A stretch of 5,984 bases of DNA, taken from positions 1-5,984 of the forward strand of contig JAJZPK010000152.1 in the NCBI GenBank assembly GCA_021811205.1, given 5' to 3'. This document shows positions 1 to 5,419 of the stretch, one piece after another. The stretch comes from Pseudomonadota bacterium (lineage in GTDB: Bacteria > Pseudomonadota > Gammaproteobacteria > Burkholderiales > JABEVD01). Under the pieces are notes generated by a model. The model ran no database searches and had not been told where the DNA came from. It saw nothing but the letters and a program-made list of their open reading frames with translations. The translations under genes and the position numbers were made by a program. Numbering within the stretch: the stretch's first letter is position 1; each line of letters starts with the position of its first letter.

Positions 1-434
1 CGCATGCTTTCCGTATCGGTGAGCATTTCCCCGATCAGGCCATCCAGTGAAGACATGTCGAGATTCTGTTTGAGCTTGTTTCCGAAAGATTGCAGATTGT
101 CCCCATAACCTTCCGCTTGTCTGTCCGTTTCCATGGCAAATCCGGCGAGTCGGTTGAGCATGTCATGGATGTCCTGCCTGAGCAGTTTGTGAATATCCAG
201 ATTGCATTCCGAAACATATTCCGAATAGAGTTCCTCGATGACATTGTCGCCGAGCTTCTCACCGGAATTCAGGTAACGCTTGATCGCCTCGGACAATGCA
301 GGATTGATGCCAGTGAGATGCTCGAACCATACGGCATAGGACCAGGGCGTGAACGAAGCGGGGTGCGCCGCCATTTTCTGGATGGCAAGCCTGAGAATTT
401 CGCCGCTCGAATCGCGATTCAGTTCGTATCCCAT
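1..434 (-). CDS. Diguanylate cyclase, N-terminal part (3' end beyond the window)
   Basis: The frame opens with ATG at 434 (MGYELNRDSSGEILRLA) and stays open for 144 codons to the left edge, so the C-terminus is missing. The visible part is soluble, with no signal peptide or membrane segment. Its stretch from about residue 16 to 55 (LAIQKMAAHPASFTPWSYAV, then WFEHLTGINPAL) matches the helical N-terminal domain that precedes GGDEF in a common class of cytosolic proteobacterial diguanylate cyclases (the YAVWYEH..GINPAL pattern). The GGDEF domain itself should lie just outside the window, so cyclase activity (2 GTP to cyclic-di-GMP) is inferred from family architecture, not seen. It lies 92 bases behind the GGDEF/EAL gene on the same strand and may be co-transcribed with it or use its own promoter in the gap. 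The ribosome-binding site is weak (GGGA, about seven bases before ATG). No other in-frame start lies close upstream. Confidence 0.75.
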   Translation of the reverse strand, partial: MGYELNRDSSGEILRLAIQKMAAHPASFTPWSYAVWFEHLTGINPALSEAIKRYLNSGEKLGDNVIEELYSEYVSECNLDIHKLLRQDIHDMLNRLAGFAMETDRQAEGYGDNLQSFGNKLKQNLDMSSLDGLIGEMLTDTESM

Positions 435-461
435 TTTTCGTCCCGAATTTGACCACCCGGT

Positions 462-491
462 ATTCTATCAAATGGCAATAAACAATATGAA
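462..491 (-). promoter_or_regulatory. Possible sigma-70 promoter for the downstream diguanylate cyclase gene
   Basis: In the 92-base gap between the two cyclic-di-GMP genes, the minus strand reads TTCATA (491-486), an 18-base spacer, and TAGAAT (467-462). The second hexamer matches the -10 consensus in five of six positions and the first matches the -35 in four. Transcription would start about 20 bases before the ATG at 434. The surrounding DNA is AT-rich. No terminator hairpin is visible in the gap, so read-through from the upstream operon is equally possible. Confidence 0.3.
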
Positions 492-526
492 GATAAAATG
501 AGCGTATCGTTTTTTCAGTAGCGAAT

Positions 527-3253
527 TCAGCGCCTTTCGGCAAGATCCACGGGACGGGTGTCGGAAAATGATTTCATGGCGAAAGCCTCGAATTCTTCAA
601 GCGGAATGGGCAGGCAGAAGAAATAGCCTTGATAGATGCTGCAGCCGGCTTGTTCGAGGAAAATACGCTGCGATTCGGATTCGACCCCTTCCGCAATCAC
701 GTCGAGGCCCAGTGTTTTCGCCAGTGCAATGATGGTGTTGGCGATGGCTGCATCGTTCGGATTGATCAGCACGTCGCGCACGAATGAACGATCGATTTTC
801 AGATGGTCGAGCGGCAGACGTTTCAGATAGGCAAGAGAAGAGTAGCCCGTGCCGAAATCGTCAAGCGAGAACCCGATCCCGATCGCCTTCAGCGCGGTCA
901 TTTTTTTGATGACGCCTTCCACGTTGGCGAGCAGCAAACTTTCGGTCAATTCGAGTTGCAGAAGATGGGGATCTGCTCCTGTTTTTTCGAGGACGGTTTT
1001 TACCTGGTCGACGAAATCATGCTGGTGAAACTGCTGAGCGCTGACGTTGACAGATAGCGACAGCTGCGCCATTTCGGAATGTTTCGACCATGCTGCAAGC
1101 TGCAAGCATGCCGTTTCCAGTACCCAATTTCCCAGGGAAAGGATCAGCTTGCTTTCTTCTGCAAGTGGAATGAATTGGGCAGGCATCACCAGGCCGCGCA
1201 CCGGATGCTGCCAGCGAAGCAAGGCTTCGGCACCGATGATATGCCCATCTCTTGTAATCTGCGCCTGGTAATAAAGCTGGAGCTGCCTATCTTCAACAGC
1301 GCGCCGCAAATCATCTTCCAGCGTTGTGCGCTGGATCAAGGCTGAGCCCATGGATGGGTTGAAGAAGCAGATTGAATTTCTTCCGGAAGCCTTGGAGCGG
1401 TACATGGCCAGATCCGCCTGCTTCATCAGATCCTCGATCGCACTCTGCTGCCCCAGAAAGAGCGTTGCGCCGATGCTGGGCGTGCTGTGGTATTCGACAT
1501 CCTTCAATTGGTAGGGCTTGTTCAATAAGGCAAGAATCTTCTTGCCTATGGCGTCAGTCTGGGCGGCCGCCTCGATCTTGTCGCCGCTCAAGCCGGACAA
1601 AACCAGCACGAATTCGTCGCCGCCCAGTCTTGCGACCAAGTCACCCATGCGTGACGGCTTCACCTCCGGCCCGGATTCCATGCGCGCCAGGAAATCTCCT
1701 GCCCGAACGCAAGCTGCCAGCCGCTGCGCCACCTGCTTCAAAAGAAGATCACCCATGTGGTGGCCGAGCGTGTCGTTGAGGGTTTTGAAGTTGTCCAGAT
1801 CGATGAACAGCAGCGCGCCATAGCTGCCATCCTGCATTTCAGCCATGATCTCGTTAAGCCGATCGAGCAGCAGAGTCCGGTTGGGCAATCCGGTGAGCTG
1901 GTCGAAGTAGGCAAGGTGCTTGATCTTTTGTTCGGACTGCTTTCTCTCGGTGATATCGTAGTGCGAGCTGACATAATGGCTAACGGCTCCGTACTCGTCC
2001 CTGACCACCGAAATGGTTGTCCATTTGGGGAAAATCGTGCCGTCCTTGCGCTTGTCCCATATCTCTCCCTGCCATGAACCCTTGGTGCGGATGTCTTCCC
2101 ACATGGCGCGATAGAAATCTGCATCATGGTAGCCTGACTTGAGAATGCGCGGCGTCTTCCCGACGACTTCTTCAGATTCATACCCCGTGCTTGCAGTGAA
2201 AGCAGAATTGACCTGAAGGATCACCGTGTTGGCATCGGTGATCATCATGGCTTCCTGGGATTCGAATGCGGCGGCCGCGATGCGGAGATTCTGCTCGGCA
2301 CGCTTGCGCGTGACTTCCAACTGCCAGCTGATGCGCGTCAAAAGTGCCGCGATCAGGAGCATGCCAATGGTTCGGCCACTTGCCATCCAGAAGAAGCGGT
2401 TTTCCTTGCGATGAAATTCCGCAAGCTGCTCGTTTTTGGAAAGCCCCACGATCGCGATCAGCGGAAAGCCGTAAAGCTTGCGAATGCCGGTGAAGCGAGG
2501 CATGCCAGACCAGGAAACAAGCGAAACTTTGCCATTTTCATTTAACGCTGACATGGATTGTTTGCGCCCAACCGATGTCATGTTGCCGATGCGCTCGGAA
2601 AAGAAAACGCCGTCTTTGCCGAGCAGTCCTATAATGCCATCCCTCCCAAGATTCAACTGTCCGTAGGCGCTGACAAAATAGGTGCAGGGGACTGAAACCA
2701 CGACAATCCCGTCGAACGTCCCATCCTTCGTTTTCAGGCGTCGGCTGAAATACATCTCATCTTCTTCGCCTTCCGAACGCCCTATCCATAATTCTTTGCT
2801 TGTGCGCGTATCGATGAAATAGGGCTGGTCTGCGATATTTCTGGCTTGCCGCTTTCCGTAGCTCGCCAGGATATTGCCGTTTCTGTCAGAGATGCTCACC
2901 GAAAAAATCAGTCCCGGCAAAAGCAGATTCTGCTTCTGCAGCGTGTGTAGCACGCCTGGATTCCTTCGGGCTTCGTACAAGTAGGAGACCAATTTCAGCT
3001 CATGATCGATTTCAATGAGGGAACGCAGAACCTGAGCCTCGTATGTTGCGGTCATTTCTTCGGTGTGCAGCAGGGCGGAATTGATGGCACGTGCGCGATC
3101 CGATTGAACGATATACCGGAATGTTCCCCAGATCACACCGATGAGAAACAGCGCGAAAAGAGGGAAAAAGAGGTAAGGCGCGGAAAACTGGCCGAGTTTT
3201 CCTCGGAGCTTCTCGCCTTTACTTTGGTTTGGAGCAGATCTTGACGCGGTCAT
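527..3253 (-). CDS. Membrane sensor with PAS-GGDEF-EAL: bifunctional diguanylate cyclase/phosphodiesterase
   Basis: The protein has 908 residues. It consists of a short basic cytoplasmic tail, TM1 (about 26-49), an extracytoplasmic sensor of about 235 residues (50-286, double-CACHE-like, with NIADQPYF and DGTFDGIVVVSV), TM2 (288-310), PAS (323-438), GGDEF (442-631) and EAL (642-893). The cyclase signature is intact: RLGGDEF with GGDEF at 544-548, metal Asp485 in FIDLDNF, and product-inhibition motif RMGD at 535-538. The EAL site is also complete: E676 of EALLRW, N736, E771, D798-D799 of DDFGTGYSS, K819, E855 of AEGVE and Q875. Both synthesis and hydrolysis of cyclic-di-GMP are therefore possible; which one dominates cannot be read from sequence. 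An extra 18-residue segment precedes the GGDEF hairpin (see findings). The chosen ATG at 3253 has AAGG three bases upstream and overlaps the preceding gene by 35 bases. The longer frame from 3295 (922 aa) would overlap by 77 and has no well-placed ribosome site. Confidence 0.93.
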   Translation of the reverse strand: MTASRSAPNQSKGEKLRGKLGQFSAPYLFFPLFALFLIGVIWGTFRYIVQSDRARAINSALLHTEEMTATYEAQVLRSLIEIDHELKLVSYLYEARRNPGVLHTLQKQNLLLPGLIFSVSISDRNGNILASYGKRQARNIADQPYFIDTRTSKELWIGRSEGEEDEMYFSRRLKTKDGTFDGIVVVSVPCTYFVSAYGQLNLGRDGIIGLLGKDGVFFSERIGNMTSVGRKQSMSALNENGKVSLVSWSGMPRFTGIRKLYGFPLIAIVGLSKNEQLAEFHRKENRFFWMASGRTIGMLLIAALLTRISWQLEVTRKRAEQNLRIAAAAFESQEAMMITDANTVILQVNSAFTASTGYESEEVVGKTPRILKSGYHDADFYRAMWEDIRTKGSWQGEIWDKRKDGTIFPKWTTISVVRDEYGAVSHYVSSHYDITERKQSEQKIKHLAYFDQLTGLPNRTLLLDRLNEIMAEMQDGSYGALLFIDLDNFKTLNDTLGHHMGDLLLKQVAQRLAACVRAGDFLARMESGPEVKPSRMGDLVARLGGDEFVLVLSGLSGDKIEAAAQTDAIGKKILALLNKPYQLKDVEYHSTPSIGATLFLGQQSAIEDLMKQADLAMYRSKASGRNSICFFNPSMGSALIQRTTLEDDLRRAVEDRQLQLYYQAQITRDGHIIGAEALLRWQHPVRGLVMPAQFIPLAEESKLILSLGNWVLETACLQLAAWSKHSEMAQLSLSVNVSAQQFHQHDFVDQVKTVLEKTGADPHLLQLELTESLLLANVEGVIKKMTALKAIGIGFSLDDFGTGYSSLAYLKRLPLDHLKIDRSFVRDVLINPNDAAIANTIIALAKTLGLDVIAEGVESESQRIFLEQAGCSIYQGYFFCLPIPLEEFEAFAMKSFSDTRPVDLAERR
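1610..1705 (-). repeat. Degenerate tandem repeat of the I-site/hairpin inside the GGDEF domain
   Basis: Residues 517-525 of the GGDEF/EAL protein read RAGDFLARM and residues 535-543 read RMGDLVARL, exactly 18 residues (54 bases) apart. Five of nine positions are identical and three more are similar. The second copy runs straight into GGDEF. The first runs into ESGPE in the equivalent place. The DNA of the two nine-codon units matches at only about half of its bases, so any duplication is old. A typical GGDEF domain has only one such unit between helix 2 and the signature hairpin. Confidence 0.6.
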
Positions 3254-3653
3254 CCACCTTGTCCCGTTCGATGTAGCCGATGGCATTGGGGTCATTGACG
3301 AGCAGAACCTTCATGTCGGCATCGTCCTGAGCTTCCTGGGGCGGGCGCCCCCTTCCCGTGAACACTAAGCTTGCCCAGTATGCCCGGATTTGCGCTTCGG
3401 ATTTGTCTGCAAATCTGGAGTAGAACTCGTTACGTTCTGCTGATCCATCAGGCTGGTCGATCGGCACGGCAATTGCACCGTTCGGCAGGCGCGCTGTCTT
3501 GCCGAGGAAAATATCCGTCACTTGTTGTCTGCTCAGCATGCATGCCGGATTTTTCGCCGAAACCACTGCAACCACATCCGCCTCGGCCGCACTGCAATTC
3601 AAGCTTAGCATGATGCTCGCCAGTATGAGTCCCAGGTAAGCGTTCTTCCTCAT
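3219..3653 (-). CDS. Small secreted PstS-like phosphate-type solute-binding protein
   Basis: The product has 144 residues. A signal peptide is evident: MRKNAYLGL, a hydrophobic core, then likely cleavage after SAAEA (residue 25). Cys20 has no proper lipobox (SLNC), so this is not a convincing lipoprotein. The mature protein shows the pattern of the short PstS-like family (PBP-like domain): VVAVVSAKNP, LSRQQVTDIFLGKTARLPNG, VPIDQPDGSAERNEFYSRF, YWASLVFTGRGRPP and NDPNAIGYIERDKVDD. This small family is often annotated as a phosphate ABC-transporter substrate-binding protein, but it is less than half the length of true PstS, and no pst permease or ATPase gene is nearby. Phosphate binding is unproven. 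It is likely periplasmic and may present a ligand to the sensor encoded next. Its ATG overlaps the porin stop (TGATG at 3655-3651) and its own ribosome site is weak, which suggests translational coupling. Cys38 and Cys140 could form a disulfide joining the two ends. Confidence 0.87.
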   Translation of the reverse strand: MRKNAYLGLILASIMLSLNCSAAEADVVAVVSAKNPACMLSRQQVTDIFLGKTARLPNGAIAVPIDQPDGSAERNEFYSRFADKSEAQIRAYWASLVFTGRGRPPQEAQDDADMKVLLVNDPNAIGYIERDKVDDRVKICSKPK

Positions 3654-4912
3654 CAGAACACCCAGTCCACGGCTGCGCTGAACAGGTTGTACCCGCCGCC
3701 GCGGGTAAAGCCCGGCTGCAGATTGATCAGCAGCCCGGCAGAGCCCGAATCCAGCCGGGTATGATCGAATTGCAGCTTGAGATCGACATTTTTCATGAAG
3801 TCCCAGCGCACGCCAAGCGATACCGTCGAACTGGTAGTCGGGGCAAGGAAATTGTTGAGCCCAGCATTGAGTCCCGCCGCATACCCCTGCATGAAAGGGG
3901 GAACCGCAGCCAGATTCAGTCCAGGATCCGCAGTTGCGCTGAGTTTTTTCGATTTGGCATAGATGGCATAGGGCGTGAATGCCTTGATCCGGTATCCGCC
4001 GCTCGCATACCAGGCGAACTGCCTGCCCATGAAGGACGGCATCAGGCTGGATTTTCCGGCTTCGCTCATCACGAACCATTTGCCCGTATCGTATTTTGCG
4101 CTTGCTCCCCAGAAAATCGTGGGCACCTTGTAGGCATTGTACTGGTTGTAGATGGCCAGCCCCTGTTGGCCGAAATTCCTGAACTGATCGAAAAAGCTGT
4201 TGACGCCGTCCAGCGTCAATGTGGTCTGCTCGTAGGACAGCCTGAAGGTGGCGGGCCCCGATTCGAAGGTGTCGAAAATTCCCCAGCTTCCCCTCGCTGC
4301 ATTGTTCGCCGCAGTTGGATAATAGGTGCTGGGGGGACTTTTCAGATTGTCCGAACCGTAGAAGCCGGTCACGGTATTGGTCGCTTCGCCGAAATGGAAA
4401 CGGAAGGTCGCATCCATGCCGTCGTTGTAGTCGACCGGCATCATGTTGTAGACCTCGAGCGGCGGGCGCAGCCAGGGATAGGCATAGCCGATTTTTCTGA
4501 AGTCCGAATCCAGGAAAGTCGCCATCACGATCCTGCCAGCGCGCACGCTCGAATCCGGCGTGAAGGCGTATTTGACGTTCGCCCATTCTACCGATGGGGT
4601 ATAGGTGTTGTCGTAGCGCAGTTCGGAGACGACCTGGAGAACGGCCGAGAGTTTGGGATTGAACTGGGCATCGAGCTGCAGGCCGAAACGGCTGTCGACA
4701 TCCGGGCTCCAGTTCTGGCTGTAGCCTGCGCCGTGCGGATTGTACCAGGGCTCCGTGGTGTAGTCGGCATTATGCTGCGTCGAATGAACGAGGCCGAACG
4801 TGCCGAAGCCCTCAACCGAAAATGTCCTGCCATCCTCAGCCAGAACGCTTCCTGCATGCATCAGGAACGCCGCCAGAATCAGACAGTTCGGAGGATTGAA
4901 GATTTTCTTCAT
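3653..4912 (-). CDS. Outer-membrane porin-like beta-barrel protein
   Basis: The product has 419 residues from the chosen start. The signal peptide is MKKIFNPPN, a hydrophobic core (CLILAAFLMHAG), then cleavage after SVLA (about residue 25). The mature part is rich in alternating aromatic and polar strands (FSVEGFGTFGLVH, SRFGLQLDAQF, ATFRFHFGEATNTVTGFYG, VSLGVRWDFMKNVDLKLQFD) and ends AAVDWVF. A terminal aromatic residue is the usual signature for barrel insertion by the BAM machinery. It is inferred to be a general or solute-selective porin in the outer membrane. I cannot assign a substrate; its partner is a PstS-like protein, so an anion is plausible but unproven. The ATG at 4912 is preferred because GGA sits six bases upstream and MKK begins a standard signal peptide. 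The in-frame ATG at 4933 has no ribosome site. It is the first gene of a coupled three-gene unit, and its stop codon overlaps the next start by one base. Confidence 0.85.
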   Translation of the reverse strand: MKKIFNPPNCLILAAFLMHAGSVLAEDGRTFSVEGFGTFGLVHSTQHNADYTTEPWYNPHGAGYSQNWSPDVDSRFGLQLDAQFNPKLSAVLQVVSELRYDNTYTPSVEWANVKYAFTPDSSVRAGRIVMATFLDSDFRKIGYAYPWLRPPLEVYNMMPVDYNDGMDATFRFHFGEATNTVTGFYGSDNLKSPPSTYYPTAANNAARGSWGIFDTFESGPATFRLSYEQTTLTLDGVNSFFDQFRNFGQQGLAIYNQYNAYKVPTIFWGASAKYDTGKWFVMSEAGKSSLMPSFMGRQFAWYASGGYRIKAFTPYAIYAKSKKLSATADPGLNLAAVPPFMQGYAAGLNAGLNNFLAPTTSSTVSLGVRWDFMKNVDLKLQFDHTRLDSGSAGLLINLQPGFTRGGGYNLFSAAVDWVF

Positions 4913-4944
4913 CAATTTTCCAGAATGATTCATTGGATGAGCAT

Positions 4945-4973
4945 AGTGTCTCGGGAGCGTTGTTTCATGTCAA
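4945..4973 (-). promoter_or_regulatory. Possible promoter of the porin operon
   Basis: The minus strand carries an exact -35 hexamer TTGACA (4973-4968). With a 17-base spacer the -10 position is GACACT, a poor match. A better-looking TATGCT (4945-4940) lies 22 bases away, too far for a standard sigma-70 promoter. A weak -10 would fit an activator-dependent promoter, which agrees with the CRP-type site centred about 80-90 bases further upstream. The exact start point cannot be fixed by reading. Confidence 0.3.
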
Positions 4974-5021
4974 TAGAATAAAGCTATTTTCGAATAAAAT
5001 AACTCCATGAAGTATGGGTTC

Positions 5022-5037
5022 TGTGACTTGCCTCACA
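5022..5037. promoter_or_regulatory. CRP-family binding site, perfect TGTGA-N6-TCACA
   Basis: Both half-sites match the CRP core consensus exactly, with the canonical six-base spacer (CTTGCC). The centre lies at 5029.5, about 117 bases before the porin ATG. If transcription starts near 4938, the site would be close to -92, a position used by class I CRP activators. CRP relatives (CRP, Vfr, Clp) share this recognition sequence, and Clp of Xanthomonas responds to cyclic-di-GMP. Which regulator acts here is inference. Confidence 0.55.
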
Positions 5038-5053
5038 TCCAAATTTTAAGATC

Positions 5054-5071
5054 GGCTGGCTTGGGCCAACC
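5054..5071. repeat. GC-rich inverted repeat (hairpin)
   Basis: The arms GGCTGGC and GCCAACC pair in six of seven positions around a TTGG loop. On the minus strand it is followed by GATCTTAAAATTT, which is not a clean U-run. It could be a weak terminator for transcripts coming from the maf side, or a structure in a leader RNA. Confidence 0.3.
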
Positions 5072-5208
5072 CATTTCGAGGCAGAGCCGCGCACCACAAG
5101 AGGTCGTCAATGCACGTTGATGAAACGGAAGATCCGTGAATCAGAAAAAATATCAAATTGAATCAATGTACTATGTTTGTCACGGACATTGCGGCGCCAT
5201 GACTGGCC

Positions 5209-5408
5209 TCACCACGAAAGGAGAATCATCATGAGCAGCCTTGGAATATTCGGTGAAATCGTTTTTGAATTGTGTGATGCGCGCTGCGCTTTGCGTTGCG
5301 CTCGACAGGGGAATCGGTCAGAGGGTCGGCTCCTGCAGCGCGTCAGGGGCGCCATGACGATCCTGTTCGAAAGCTCGATGTCCCCGCTGAAATTAGCGGG
5401 TGCCCCAT
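5209..5408 (-). pseudogene. Truncated, frameshifted start of an Old Yellow Enzyme-type NADH:flavin oxidoreductase gene
   Basis: On the minus strand, 5382-5329 encodes DIELSNRIVMAPLTRCRS, the very characteristic N-terminal strand of Old Yellow Enzyme-family flavoproteins (NemA-like; usual form GDIEL.NRIVMAPLTR). A little further on, KAQRAS (about 5292-5275) resembles the YYAQRAS segment that normally follows. This frame has no start of its own. An ATG at 5408 with a strong ribosome site encodes MGHPLISAG in another frame. Adding one base to the G-run at 5385-5382 would join the two into a normal-looking enzyme start. The reading frame then ends at 5209 after only about 60 codons, against roughly 350 in the intact family, and no flavin- or substrate-binding residues beyond the head are found. 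It sits just behind maf, so an intact ancestor was probably co-transcribed with it. It is best read as a decayed remnant without function. Confidence 0.65.
5383..5400. repeat. Perfect 6-bp inverted repeat just after the maf stop
   Basis: The arms CCCGCT and AGCGGG flank a six-base loop. The repeat begins 19 bases behind the maf stop codon. No T-run follows on the minus strand, so it is not a classic intrinsic terminator, but it could protect the 3' end of the maf message. The G-run where the flavoprotein remnant changes frame overlaps one arm. Confidence 0.4.
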
Positions 5409-5413
5409 TGAGT

Positions 5414-5419
5414 CTCCTT
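5414..5419 (-). promoter_or_regulatory. Strong ribosome-binding site AAGGAG of the remnant flavoprotein gene
   Basis: AAGGAG begins on the last base of the maf stop codon and lies five bases before ATG at 5408. A near-ideal ribosome site in front of a broken frame supports the reading that a real gene once began here. Confidence 0.55.

Larger units (their letters stand above)
4913..5208. other. Gene-free regulatory stretch upstream of the porin operon
   Basis: No convincing gene is seen on either strand. The stretch is AT-rich near the porin and contains the CRP-type palindrome at 5022-5037, a TTGACA hexamer, and an imperfect inverted repeat around TTCGAA (4986-5000). It also holds a GC-rich hairpin (5054-5071) and a short perfect repeat, ACGGA-AGA-TCCGT. 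A minus-strand stretch of about 33 codons with no start ends in a stop codon inside the palindrome; it could be debris of a lost gene but matches nothing I recognise. Confidence 0.55.

Noticed and set aside
259..543. 94-codon minus-strand frame across the gap between the two cyclic-di-GMP genes
   Set aside because: It overlaps the diguanylate cyclase N-terminus in another frame and shows no family resemblance.
1372..1823. Plus-strand and alternative-frame open stretches inside the GGDEF region
   Set aside because: They are proline-, arginine- and serine-rich shadows of the well-supported GGDEF coding sequence.
3254..3295. Longer start of the GGDEF/EAL protein at 3295
   Set aside because: It would overlap the preceding gene by 77 bases and lacks a well-spaced ribosome site. 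It adds 14 residues of no domain value. It remains possible.
3654..4586. Long upstream extension of the PstS-like reading frame through the porin gene
   Set aside because: The frame is open by chance. The real start is the ATG at 3653 followed at once by a signal peptide, and the upstream translation has no protein character.
3761..4981. A 406-codon open frame on the plus strand antisense to the porin gene
   Set aside because: It has no ribosome site, no recognisable domain and an odd composition rich in Arg, Gly and His. The minus strand encodes a clear signal peptide and barrel, so this is a shadow frame.
4934..5040. Pho box (paired CTGTCAT repeats) expected if the PstS-like gene belonged to the phosphate regulon
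   Set aside because: I looked on both strands and found only one loose half-site-like stretch, not two direct repeats at the proper spacing.
5110..5139. Eight-codon plus-strand frame MHVDETEDP with AAGAGG upstream
   Set aside because: It is too short to support as a gene and has no regulatory context such as a downstream plus-strand gene.
5033..5140. Minus-strand stretch of about 33 codons ending ADLKIWM before a stop
   Set aside because: It has protein-like composition but no start, no ribosome site and no family I can name; chance is as likely as a gene remnant.
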